Shown here: positions 16,354 through 24,366 of the stretch, in pieces | Layout of the letters: every line of letters begins with the position of its first letter | How positions within the stretch are numbered: position 1 is the first letter of the stretch | Program-made: the position numbers and the translations under genes | The notes under the pieces: model-generated | Told to the model about the DNA's origin: nothing | What the model saw: the letters and a program-made list of their open reading frames with translations, nothing else | Databases searched by the model: none | Origin: DATGHS01 sp035307785 | GTDB lineage: Bacteria > Planctomycetota > Planctomycetia > Gemmatales > Gemmataceae | Length of the DNA stretch: 44,607 nt | NCBI GenBank assembly: GCA_035307785.1 | Contig: DATGHS010000301.1 | Span: 1-44,607, forward strand | Direction of reading: 5' to 3'

Positions 16354-19287
16354 TCACTTCCGCGTCGCCAGATATTCGAGCAAGTCGGCCGCTTCTTGGG
16401 CGGTGAGGCCGGCGATCTGACCGGTTGGCATGAGCGAAGTGCGCGAGGGCTTCAGTTCTTCCAAATTGTTGGCAGCGACGGTGATCTCTTTGTTCTGCGC
16501 ATCGCGCAGCACGACTACCTTTTCGTCGCGTTGGACGAGCAAACCGGTAAACGAGCGGCCATCCTTCGTCTGGGCCAGATAGGCGGCGAATTTGGGCTCG
16601 ATGCGGCGCGACGGCTCCAGGATGCTTTCGAGCAAGTCCTCGCGCGAGCGGGTTTTGCCGAGGGCCGTCAAGTCGGGCCCGAGCGCGGTGCCGCGCTCGC
16701 CGATCTTATGGCAACTCCCGCAATTGACGGCTTGCGACCAGAATAATTTTTCGCCACGGTTGGCATCGCCTTGTAGTGACAAGATCGACCGTGGCCTTGG
16801 ATTGGAACCGATCTTTCTTGCAGTCGCCGGCAAATAGCCGTCAAAGAGGTCGCGAATCAAGCCCGCCGGCAATTCCGCCGCGGCCTTCAGCAATTGTTCG
16901 CGCTCGGTGCCTTTTAATTCGCCCCGCCCCAGCTGGCGCGCCGCGATCATCCCCGTCTTGAGGTCCGCAAGATTCGATTTCGATTGGGCAGGGCCTAGCT
17001 TCGCCTGAACGTCCGGCGAGCCGCCCTTCATGCCGGCAATCCATTCTTCAATAAGCCCAAGGCCCGCTTCATCCGGCCACTCGGAGCCCAGGTGCGGCAT
17101 GCGGTCGCGGCCGAACTTGGCCATGCGGAAGTACACGGTGCTCGCATATGGATCGCCAGGCTTGATGATCCGGGCATCCGGCAGGCCGAAGTCACCGCGG
17201 CTCGGCCGGACGCCGATGGCCTTCATCTCGGCCTGCGGTACGGAAGCTTGCAGGCGCAGTTCGACAATGCCGCCGGCGCCGAAGATATGGCAATGGCCGC
17301 AATTGGCGTGCAGATAGGATCGCGCGCGCTGTTCCACGGGCTGACCCTTGTCCGCGGGATTGACCAGCTTCCGTTCCCGTGCTGCGGAAGCAGTTTCGAA
17401 CGCCGGCAGCGGCTTGCCGCTTTCGCCGACGCGCTGAATGAGCCCCATTTCGGACAGCGCGATTAGTTGATTTCGCCCGTCCGCCCCAGAGCGGTTCAAC
17501 TGTTCGGGCTGAAACGCCAAAGCGTATTCCGACCAGCTGCTGTGGCACGACAGGCACTGAGTGCGGCTATGGAATTGCCAGGTCTGCTTGCGATTGCCAA
17601 CAGTTACTTCGCGCTCGGCCCCGTCTGCGGGAACCAGGTCGGCGTCGGTTTGATCATCACGCCAGGCGAAGGCATACGGGTGCCAGTCCACGCCGTCGAA
17701 GTGCAAGAGTTGGGTTTCCACGCGCCGGCCGCCCAGCGACAGAGTGCGCACCAGCACCGCGTCCTTCGGAAAGTGCATGCGGAAGTTGTGCCAGTCGACC
17801 ATACCGGGAATCGGCTTGCCTTCACCCGGGTATAACTTGGCGTACGATTCACCGGGAAAAGCGACCCAGTATTCCGCCGTCGCGCCGTCTTGCCATTGGC
17901 GGGCGGCGACTGTGAATGGATATACGCCCGCTGCCGGAATTTGGTCCCTCACGGAGGTAAACAACCCGGTCTCCGACAGCTTCGTGGGGAAAAGCGTGTT
18001 CTTCGTTTCCGTGTTGTTGCGCTCGATGGTGTGAACCGTGCCGCCGTCGTAATCGAGGAAGTAGACCTCGCCGTCCTTATCCTCGCCGAAGGCGACGATG
18101 CGCACCGAGGGCTTCGTGATTTCCGGCATTTCCTTGCAGCGGTCGCCGTCGAAGCGCGCTGCCCATAGCCGGCGCGTTTCCCAGTCGCCGAAGATATAGG
18201 CGCCGCGCAGTTCGGGGAACTTCTTGCCGCGATAGACCCGGCCGCCGGTGACGCTGCACGAGATCGTGTGCGGCAATTCAATGAGTGCCGGGATGATCGG
18301 CGTCGGGCCGACCTGGTCGGACTTAATGGGCTGCGGTCCTTCCATCGCCGACCAGCCGTAGTTGCCGCCCTTCTGCACGCGATGCACCGACTCCCACAGT
18401 TCCCAGCCCACGTCGGCCACGTACAGTTCGCCGGTCTGCCGATCGAAGCCCATCCGCCAGGGGTTGCGAAAGCCGTAGGCCCAAACCTCCGCCCGCGCGC
18501 CCTTCATGGCAATGAAGGGATTGTCTTTCGGAATCGCGTAATTCTTGCCCGGATCCCTGTGATCCACGTCGATACGCAGGATCGATGAAAGAAGATCGGA
18601 GATATCCTGTCCCGTGTTGAATGGATCGGGCGGATTCGGATCGCCGGCATCACCGGTGGAAATGTACAGCATGCCATCGGGGCCGAAGTGAATGTCACCG
18701 CCGTTGTGCCCACCCTGCATGAACGTGAGGACGATCTCTTCGCTGGCCGGGTCCACGCGCGGCGGCTCGGTGTTCGTGACGGTGAAGCGCGAGATGCGGG
18801 TTCCATTGTCCAGGTTCCGCTGCCGACGACCGGGTCGCAGCGTGTAGCAGATGAAGCACTGGCGATTCTTCTCAAAGTTGGGATGAAACGCCAGCCCGTA
18901 GACCGCCTCGACGTCTTTTGCCTGCGGCAGAAGATGGACCGTCTTGATTTCCTTGCGCAGATCGAAAAATAACTCCGCCTTGGCATCCGGCTTGTCGACG
19001 AACGAATACAGCACGCCGGCCTGCTCGCCGACGATCAATCGATCGCTGCCCGGGCAGCGCGCCATTAGCAGCGGATGCTCGAACTTCAGATTCGGAAATG
19101 CCCGCACGACCTTGAACGGCGGCGGCGGATCGGGCGAGCCAATCACGCGCGAAGTCGTCCAGGGTTGGCGAACGGATTTCGCCGGCTCCGCAGCCGAGGG
19201 AACGAACTGCCAAAGGAGGCCCACTGCGAGAATTAGCGCTCCAGCGCTGGCAACAGCTATCTGGCGAAGATTTCCCTGGAATTGCAT
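16354..19287 (-). CDS. Secreted PQQ-type sugar dehydrogenase with three c-type heme motifs
   Basis: A 977-residue protein. Residues 1-32 form an N-terminal signal or anchor. A beta-propeller of the soluble glucose/sorbosone dehydrogenase family follows (about 55-430) with GGHNGGDIHFGPDGMLYIST and GFRNPWRMGFD, segments that line the PQQ site. A second part (about 435-760) holds CxxCH at Cys578 (CLSCH) and Cys663 (CGHCH), and the C-terminal domain has CGSCH at Cys856 followed by the ILEPS...F..Y heme-domain pattern common in planctomycetes (TIGR02603 type). It probably oxidises sugars or sugar alcohols outside the cytosol and passes electrons along its own hemes. ATG 19285-19287 is supported by the signal peptide. 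It is a single-gene unit facing the amine operon. Confidence 0.92.
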   Translation of the reverse strand: MQFQGNLRQIAVASAGALILAVGLLWQFVPSAAEPAKSVRQPWTTSRVIGSPDPPPPFKVVRAFPNLKFEHPLLMARCPGSDRLIVGEQAGVLYSFVDKPDAKAELFFDLRKEIKTVHLLPQAKDVEAVYGLAFHPNFEKNRQCFICYTLRPGRRQRNLDNGTRISRFTVTNTEPPRVDPASEEIVLTFMQGGHNGGDIHFGPDGMLYISTGDAGDPNPPDPFNTGQDISDLLSSILRIDVDHRDPGKNYAIPKDNPFIAMKGARAEVWAYGFRNPWRMGFDRQTGELYVADVGWELWESVHRVQKGGNYGWSAMEGPQPIKSDQVGPTPIIPALIELPHTISCSVTGGRVYRGKKFPELRGAYIFGDWETRRLWAARFDGDRCKEMPEITKPSVRIVAFGEDKDGEVYFLDYDGGTVHTIERNNTETKNTLFPTKLSETGLFTSVRDQIPAAGVYPFTVAARQWQDGATAEYWVAFPGESYAKLYPGEGKPIPGMVDWHNFRMHFPKDAVLVRTLSLGGRRVETQLLHFDGVDWHPYAFAWRDDQTDADLVPADGAEREVTVGNRKQTWQFHSRTQCLSCHSSWSEYALAFQPEQLNRSGADGRNQLIALSEMGLIQRVGESGKPLPAFETASAARERKLVNPADKGQPVEQRARSYLHANCGHCHIFGAGGIVELRLQASVPQAEMKAIGVRPSRGDFGLPDARIIKPGDPYASTVYFRMAKFGRDRMPHLGSEWPDEAGLGLIEEWIAGMKGGSPDVQAKLGPAQSKSNLADLKTGMIAARQLGRGELKGTEREQLLKAAAELPAGLIRDLFDGYLPATARKIGSNPRPRSILSLQGDANRGEKLFWSQAVNCGSCHKIGERGTALGPDLTALGKTRSREDLLESILEPSRRIEPKFAAYLAQTKDGRSFTGLLVQRDEKVVVLRDAQNKEITVAANNLEELKPSRTSLMPTGQIAGLTAQEAADLLEYLATRK

Positions 19288-19382
19288 GGCAATCGCTATT
19301 AAAAATTGTTTCGAGACCGCAGTACTGTAGCCGCAGGCTTATGAAGTTTGACTATTTACTTGGACTTTCGACGCTGGTTTTT

Positions 19383-19549
19383 ACGCCGAAGGCGTTACAT
19401 CTCAAAGCCCAGGGTTGCGGCGCTTTGCCGCTACCCTGGGCGGAGGACAATGCAACCCTTTCAGGGTTGATGGTGGAGCGACATCTCCACCCAGGGTAGC
19501 CGCGAAGCGCGGCAACCCTGGGCTGTGATATCGAACCCCGTTGGGGTTC
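19383..19549. repeat. Composite multi-hairpin repeat, copy B
   Basis: The palindromes appear in the same order as in copy A at 844: ACGCC-GAA-GGCGT (19383-19395), CCCAGGGT arms with inner GCGGCG (19408-19440), CCCAGGGT arms with inner GCCGCG (19490-19522), and GAACCCC-GTT-GGGGTTC (19533-19549). Copy B has two more in the middle: CAACCCT-TTC-AGGGTTG (19453-19469) and GGTGGAG/CTCCACC (19472-19491). Stem changes are matched on both arms between copies (for example GGAACCCT in A and GAACCCC in B), which suggests that the folded form matters. It lies between the divergent ends of the dehydrogenase start and the metallopeptidase stop. Confidence 0.85.
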
Positions 19550-19658
19550 CTTCGCCGCCTTCCTCACCCAAAAGTCCAAACAAAAAGTCAAAGATCATTA
19601 ACCTGCGGATTCTCCGCAGGCTGAAGCCTGTGGTTACAAGGTTTGAAACGGCCTCTCG

Positions 19659-20474
19659 TCAGGGCCGTTTATCATATCGAACGTAACGAAACTTCGACTG
19701 CTTATACACTTCATCCAGCAGAGCATACAAATCGGGGTCGTATTCCTTGAGCTTTTCGCGCGTGTTCGCGCCGAACTGCGGGCGCATGCAATCAAAATAG
19801 GCCTGGGCGCCTTCGGCCCAGTATTCGTCGTGGTTGGTGGCCACGTAGGTGCCCTTCCACAGCCCCTTGTCCATGGCTTTTTTGTAGATTTCGCGCAGCC
19901 GGCCATCGAACGTGGGATCAACCAGGCGCAGACCCTGCTGATGAATGGCGTGGTTGAACTCGTGGATGAGAATGTTCTCCCGGCTGTAGCGGTCGCCCTT
20001 CAGATTGAGCAGGTTCTCTTCGCCGCACGACGACAGCTTGCCGCCGAGGCCGCGCGCCCGTGTATCCCAATTCGTCTTCGGATCGTTTTTCAGGTGCCGC
20101 TGCTCCGGCACGTCGGTGGTCATTTCCGTGGGCGCCATCACCATGAACCGGCAGCCGCGCCCGATCATCGCCTTGAGAATATCTTCGCGCTCGCCGAGCA
20201 GTTGATCGATGAGATAGCGGGCTTCCAGCAGCGCCTGGTCGGAGACTTTGGCCGAGCCCAGAATCGAAAAGCCCTTGTAATCGACGTGCTTCTTGTAGAA
20301 GTCGGCATCGAGATTGAACTTCTTGCGCACGGCCTCGGGGACCTCGGTCACCTGCCCGGCGGCTTTGGGCAGTGTTAGCGGTAGGCAGCACAAAGCTACG
20401 GCTGTTGCGATAGCGCGGGAGCAACAAGTGCGGCAGCATTGCAAGTGCATGGCAGGTGGATGTAATCTCTTCAT
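19659..20474 (-). CDS. Putative secreted zinc metallopeptidase
   Basis: A 271-residue protein. The N-terminus has a hydrophobic signal-like segment (AIATAVALCCLPLTLPKAAG) and the mature part holds HEFNH (His171-Glu172-x-x-His175) followed about 45 residues later by DEYWAEGAQAYF, where Glu217 or Glu221 could be the third zinc ligand, as in gluzincins. The family name is not recognised. Length and motif arrangement suggest a single-domain peptidase or peptidase-like protein of the cell envelope. The start is uncertain: ATG 20474 and ATG 20450 are both possible, and the second gives a more normal signal peptide. It stands alone, between a repeat and a decayed region. Confidence 0.75.
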   Translation of the reverse strand: MKRLHPPAMHLQCCRTCCSRAIATAVALCCLPLTLPKAAGQVTEVPEAVRKKFNLDADFYKKHVDYKGFSILGSAKVSDQALLEARYLIDQLLGEREDILKAMIGRGCRFMVMAPTEMTTDVPEQRHLKNDPKTNWDTRARGLGGKLSSCGEENLLNLKGDRYSRENILIHEFNHAIHQQGLRLVDPTFDGRLREIYKKAMDKGLWKGTYVATNHDEYWAEGAQAYFDCMRPQFGANTREKLKEYDPDLYALLDEVYKQSKFRYVRYDKRP

Positions 20475-20584
20475 GACCCTGAGTGTCTCGGGGTCATCGT
20501 AGGCTGCGCGGCCGCCGGAAGCAAACCTCCGACGGCCCGAAATTCTGCCGCGATTAGCCCACGAGCTTCGCTACACGGACAAAA

Positions 20585-20663
20585 ACACGGATGAACACAG
20601 ATCAGAATATCATTTTGTTCTTACCCGTGTTCATCCGCGTTACGAAGTCCGCGTTCATCCGTG
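20585..20663. repeat. Inverted CGGATGAACAC repeats
   Basis: ACACGGATGAACAC (20585-20598) faces GTGTTCATCCGCGT (20627-20640) as an inverted pair with one mismatch. A third copy in the second orientation (GCGTTCATCCGTG) lies at 20651-20663. These are short filler repeats, found in intergenic DNA in many planctomycetes. They form the 3' border of the small open frame at 20621-20731. Confidence 0.7.
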
Positions 20664-20731
20664 GGCCAATTCATGAGCAAGTCGGCCACAATCTCCATAT
20701 CGTGGCGTGTTCGGATCGATGGAATGTTCAT
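20621..20731 (-). pseudogene. Short frame, possible 5' remnant of a lost gene
   Basis: On the minus strand a GGAG site lies 7 bases before an ATG (20729-20731), which starts a 36-codon frame (MNIPSIRTRHDMEIVADLLM and on). After about 23 codons the sequence changes into the CGGATGAAC-type filler repeat and stops. A good ribosome site on a frame that ends in a repeat suggests the 5' part of a gene cut by the repeat. It could also be a genuine small protein. The encoded family is not recognised. Confidence 0.35.
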
Positions 20732-20993
20732 GGTGGGGCTCCAAAAAAGAGATGTGAAAAACAAACGTTGCAGACTATGAAACCGCAACGCACGGCCAGC
20801 CGGAACCCTCGGCCGAAGTGAAGCTATGTGTACTTATGATCCGAGACGGGGATTTGTCAAATGAAATGGAAAGGTACATTGGCCTGCTCTTAGGCTCAAA
20901 AGTTCGGGAAGGAGAGGAATTGTCCGCTGCCTTGGAAGGTAGGCGTCCACTGGCGGGCGTTACGATGGCTGCTTGCCATAGCTGGCTGCCCCT

Positions 20994-21290
20994 TCACTGG
21001 GTAAAACGGTGTTGTTCGGCGAAAGCAGCGGATTGTTGCTTGAGCCAGCGCGAGGTTCCCTTTTTCACATGCATCACCACGCTGGCTACCGCCTCCGTCC
21101 GGTGGAGTTCGAACAGGATATGAACGTGATCGGCCACGTTGTTCATTTCGATCAGGTGGCATTTTTGCTTTTGGAAGATGCCTTGCGCATAGGCATGCAA
21201 CTCGGCGTATGGCGTTTGCGGCAGCATCGGCGCGCGGTTTTTCGTGCTGAAAACAAGATGGATCAGGACTTTGGACAACGATTGCGCCAT
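20994..21290 (-). pseudogene. Truncated IS200-like/RAYT transposase (Y1_Tnp)
   Basis: The 98-residue product begins MAQSLSKVLIHLVFSTKNR, a typical start of IS200/IS605-like Y1 transposases, and has the metal-binding HUH motif in NNVADHVHILFELH and the KKGTSRWLK helix. Family members of this type have about 150 residues and carry the catalytic tyrosine in the last third. Here a TGA stops the frame before that region, and the DNA after it does not resume the family pattern in any frame that was checked. It is therefore a dead remnant. A hairpin array with TTC/GTT loops lies 38 bases before its start. Confidence 0.85.
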
Positions 21291-21327
21291 GACCTTGTGC
21301 TCCGCTTTTGGGTTACGCTGGTTTGCC

Positions 21328-21410
21328 GCACGCTTTCAGCGTGCTTGGAATATGGTATGCCTACCACCCAGGGCGTTGCCCTGGGCTGCCCTGCATTAGC
21401 CCTTCGGGCT
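21328..21410. repeat. Three-hairpin array beside the truncated RAYT
   Basis: Three perfect palindromes with three-base loops: 21328-21344 (GCACGCT, TTC, AGCGTGC), 21367-21385 (CCCAGGGC, GTT, GCCCTGGG) and 21398-21410 (AGCCC, TTC, GGGCT). It differs in sequence from the elements at 844 and 19383 but shares their design of short stems with TTC/GTT/GAA loops. Its position just upstream of the IS200-like remnant fits a REP family served by that lost enzyme. Confidence 0.75.
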
Positions 21411-21540
21411 GGCAAGCGGCAGCGCGCGATTGGAAAATAAGGTGATTGCCGCGACTAAGTCGACGTCTGCCAAAATAACTGCGGCGATACCGGTTTTCCT
21501 TGTACAGCGCACGACCGGCGGCTGGATCCGTAAATCCGTT

Positions 21541-21714
21541 CTATTTCTTGATCCTTTCGAACCCGGTGCTGTTGCCTTTTTCGTCCGCCAGCACCAGTTT
21601 CTCGTCCGTTAAGGTCTGGATCGTATTGGCGCTTTTGCTCTCCCGGTCGCCGAGTTTCATGGCCACCGTCAGTTTGTCGCCCTCGATCTTGCACGTGCCT
21701 TCGGGTTTGAATTC
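21541..21714 (-). pseudogene. C-terminal remnant of a planctomycete paralogous secreted domain
   Basis: The last 57 codons before the stop (EFKPEGTCKIEGDKLTVAMK, then LGDRESKSANTIQTLTDEKL and VLADEKGNSTGFERIKK) match the end of a small lipocalin-like domain found in many copies in Gemmata-type genomes (TIGR03066-like: EGTYKVEGDKLTV...LTDDKLV..DEKGK..EFKR). The N-terminal half and signal peptide are missing. Upstream of the matching part the frame runs into CTCTGCGGTTAA-type filler repeat (about 21715-21790), so the break point is at that repeat. No start codon or ribosome site fits the remaining part. Confidence 0.7.
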
Positions 21715-21795
21715 TGCGTTCTCCGCGCTCTCCGCGGTTAAACTTTGTGGGCATTTTGAACCGCTGAGGGCGCAGAGAGCGCAGAGACAAGCGGT

Positions 21796-21865
21796 GCTCG
21801 CCAAATCATTTGCATTTCCCAAACCGGATCGTAGTCTTGCGGCGGCCGGTACTCTGTTCGCCGGC
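21796..21865 (+). repeat. 70-bp dispersed repeat, copy 2
   Basis: Gapless partner of 12131-12200 in the same orientation (59 of 70 equal, exact 27-base core at 21807-21833). It lies between the filler repeat next to the secreted-domain remnant and the propeller gene. The DNA from 21866 to 22290 holds no credible gene; it includes an array of CCGCTCAA-containing units at about 21940-22000. Confidence 0.85.
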
Positions 21866-22301
21866 TGAAGACGGCTCACGAAGCGCGCGCCGGAACGGTC
21901 CCGGCCAGCGCTCAACCAGAGGAACCACCATGCATACCGCTCAACGCCCCGCCCCAGGTACCACCCCGAGCCCCGCTCAAGGTACCGCTCAACGCACAAT
22001 TAGCTCAAATTGTGTAAAGGCGCGCTGCGCACACTCCCAACGCTGGTTCCACAAAGGATTTGCGGCAACTCGAATGAGCGCGCGGGCCCGCACCTTGAGC
22101 GGATTTGAGCTAATGCCTGTCCCCTCGGCCCGGCCAACGTTGGGGCGCGGTCTCCCGACTGCCCCGCAGAGGTGCCCTCATCGTCGTTGTCATCCGCCGC
22201 GGATTGGCCACTCGTCGTTTCCGGCCGGCTTGGATACAAATCCGCTGCGGCGTGCGATCCCGCCTGTGGCCGCTCTCACCCACCCCCACGGAGTGCCAAT
22301 C

Positions 22302-23618
22302 ATGTCTTCCCTCTCCATCCGTTCCATCGTGCCAATCGTTGTCGCGCTGATTTGCTTTGGCTTCACGCAAGCCGGCCGCGCCGAGGAAGATTTGACGAAA
22401 GCCAAATGGCTTCCTTCCACCGCCTACGTCGTTCCGAAGGAAACCGCCACCGAGGGGGAGGGCTATTTCTCGATCATCGAGGGCCACAACGGCCGGCTCT
22501 ACATCGGCACGCATGCCAACGGCGTAAACTCCTGGCTGGTCGAATTCGACCCGGCGGCTGAGGAGATGAAAGTCGTAGTCGATGCGCACAAGGCCATTGG
22601 GAAGGACATCAAGGGGTTTGGAAGCCAGGCCAAGATTCATACCCGCAACAACGTGGGCGCCTCGGGCAAAATCTATTTCGGCACCAAGCAGGGCTACCCC
22701 GACACCAAGAAGGGCGAGAAACGCGAAGATTATCTAGGCGGCTACCCCATGGTCTACGACCCCGCGACCGGCGAGACGAAAGTGTATGCCATCCCGGTGC
22801 CTCATGAAGGCATCAACAGCATTACGCCGGATGAATCGCGCGGCGTGGCGTACATTTCCACCTGCTCTGATCATCGACCCGGCCCCGGCGAAAATGCCCA
22901 TTTCCTGATCCTCGACCTCAAGACCGGCAAGTATCGCAACCTCATCGATACGCAACATATTTACGGCTTCATCGTCGTGGATTATCTGCACCGGGCGTAT
23001 CATCCGATGCTCGGCGGCGACATCGTGCGCTACGATCCAAAAACCGACAAGGTCGAGCGCCTCAAACAAACCATCGACGGCAAACCGCCCACGGCGGAAT
23101 CGCACCTGGCCGACAAGGACGGCCACCCGATCAACTGGGACATTACCCCGGATGGCAAGTCGCTCTACTCGCTGCCCATGAGCACGAACAACGCCTACGT
23201 TTACGATCTCACACAAACCGGCGACACGTTGGCCGGCAAGAGCTTGGGCACGCTGATCCAGGGCGCCAAAGGCACCGATTGCCGGGCCATGTGCGTCGGC
23301 CCCAGCGGCACCATGTGGGCAGACGTCACCGAGGCTCATTCCAAGGTCGGGCAATTGCAGCACCTGGTCAGCTACAACCCCAGCGAAAAGGCCCCGCGCG
23401 ACCACGGGCCGGTTTCTGTCAGCAACCCGAACTTCACGGAATTCGTTGGCAAGGACAGCAAACCCCTGCCCTTCCACGGCGGCTTCATGAAAATCGGCGA
23501 TGTGACAACGACGAAGTACGTGACCATGGGCGTGTGCGAAGCGAAAAGCGGCGACGTGTATATCCTGGTGCTGCATCCGTATAGCGTGCTGAAGGTGGGC
23601 GCGAAGGAATTGAAGTAG
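22302..23618 (+). CDS. Secreted beta-propeller-like protein of unknown function
   Basis: A 438-residue protein with a signal peptide (residues 1-27, IVPIVVALICFGFTQAGRAE). The mature part has repeated beta-strand units with the signature of 6-7 bladed propellers (GRLYIGTHANGVNSWLVEFD, GKIYFGTKQGY, RGVAYISTCSD, YDLTQTGDTL), like those of SMP-30/gluconolactonase-type or YVTN-type proteins. No metal or heme site is recognised. The start is ATG 22302, with GGAG 8 bases upstream at 22290-22293; the long in-frame upstream extension to 21810 has no signal and covers repeats. It is a single gene followed by the REP cluster at 23649. Confidence 0.8.
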   Translation: MSSLSIRSIVPIVVALICFGFTQAGRAEEDLTKAKWLPSTAYVVPKETATEGEGYFSIIEGHNGRLYIGTHANGVNSWLVEFDPAAEEMKVVVDAHKAIGKDIKGFGSQAKIHTRNNVGASGKIYFGTKQGYPDTKKGEKREDYLGGYPMVYDPATGETKVYAIPVPHEGINSITPDESRGVAYISTCSDHRPGPGENAHFLILDLKTGKYRNLIDTQHIYGFIVVDYLHRAYHPMLGGDIVRYDPKTDKVERLKQTIDGKPPTAESHLADKDGHPINWDITPDGKSLYSLPMSTNNAYVYDLTQTGDTLAGKSLGTLIQGAKGTDCRAMCVGPSGTMWADVTEAHSKVGQLQHLVSYNPSEKAPRDHGPVSVSNPNFTEFVGKDSKPLPFHGGFMKIGDVTTTKYVTMGVCEAKSGDVYILVLHPYSVLKVGAKELK

Positions 23619-23648
23619 TCCTTAGAATTGCGACTTGAGCAATGATTG

Positions 23649-23747
23649 GTAGCGGAATTCGCAAGAATTCCGATTGGAGCAACGATTGGTAGCGGAATTC
23701 GCAAGAATTCCGATTTGTGCAATCGGAATTCTTGCGAATTCCGCTAC
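23649..23747. repeat. REP cluster upstream of the RAYT gene (three copies)
   Basis: Each copy has a GTAG foot followed by an 8-bp stem CGGAATTC/GAATTCCG with loop GCAA. Copies: foot 23649-23652 with hairpin 23653-23672; foot 23689-23692 with hairpin 23693-23712; and an inverted copy with hairpin 23724-23743 and CTAC at 23744-23747. The first two lie in a 40-base direct repeat that includes their flanks (starting AAYGATTG). The second and third form an inverted pair with GTAG on the outside, the REPIN arrangement. The cluster ends 9 bases before the RAYT start. Confidence 0.95.
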
Positions 23748-23756
23748 GGGACAACG

Positions 23757-24353
23757 ATGATGAGACCAACCGATCCCGATTTTGCCCAACATGACTATCT
23801 CCGGCGATTACCACCGGAGTATTACTGTGGCCAGGCCTTCGTGCATTGGTCGTTGACGATGGAGGATCGCAAGACCGGCTGGCTCATCCCAATCTTCTAT
23901 TACAAATTCCGCGAGATCTTGACGCATGCTGCGTTTCGTTTTGGATTCTGTTGTCCAATCTATAGCTGCATGCCGGATCACATACACTTGCTTTGTGTCG
24001 GCATTCTCGATTTGTGCGATCAACGGCTAGCGGTTCGCTATCTGCGGAAGCAGTTGAATCCCATTCTCGAAAAACTTGGCGCTCGATTTCAGAAGCAGCC
24101 ACACGATCATGTCTTGCATGATGATCAGCGTCAGCGCACAGCATTCGAGGACATCGTTGAATACATCGCGCGCAATCCAGAACGCGCCGGATTGGTGCGG
24201 GAAGGAGAATTTCGCAACTACTCATACACCGGCTGTTTAATGCCGGATTATCCGGAATTGTCGCCTTGGCAGGAAGATTATTGGGAGCGATTTTGGCGAA
24301 TCTATGACTTCTTAAGGTGTAACGGTTTGACTCGCGTGGGTCACGATGAATAG
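23757..24353 (+). CDS. REP-associated tyrosine transposase (RAYT)
   Basis: A 198-residue Y1-type single-strand nuclease. The HUH motif is PDHIHLL with His75 and His77, which bind the catalytic metal. The likely nucleophile is Tyr136 in EYIARNPERAGLV, the conserved YxxxNPxRAGLV block of RAYTs. Helices and an acidic C-terminus follow (EDYWERFWRIYDFL). RAYTs cut and join single-stranded DNA at GTAG-footed palindromes. Here the gene is bracketed by such REPs at 23649-23747 and 24367-24423, with the family's GTAG foot. All motifs are intact, so it may be active. Two ATG codons, 23757 and 23760, follow GGGA at 23748-23751. The longer frame to 23646 only translates the REPs. Confidence 0.93.
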   Translation: MMRPTDPDFAQHDYLRRLPPEYYCGQAFVHWSLTMEDRKTGWLIPIFYYKFREILTHAAFRFGFCCPIYSCMPDHIHLLCVGILDLCDQRLAVRYLRKQLNPILEKLGARFQKQPHDHVLHDDQRQRTAFEDIVEYIARNPERAGLVREGEFRNYSYTGCLMPDYPELSPWQEDYWERFWRIYDFLRCNGLTRVGHDE

Positions 24354-24366
24354 GAGGTCGTCGAAT

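Noticed and set aside
20818..21123. Plus-strand 101-codon frame
   Set aside because: Its second half is antisense to the IS200-like remnant and no known domain is seen; the first 45 codons are protein-like but have no ribosome site.
21810..22301. N-terminal extension of the secreted propeller protein
   Set aside because: It lacks a ribosome site and covers repeats, and a clear signal peptide begins at ATG 22302.
23646..23756. N-terminal extension of the RAYT
   Set aside because: It is a translation of the REP cluster; ATG 23757 follows a GGGA site and starts the family-like sequence.
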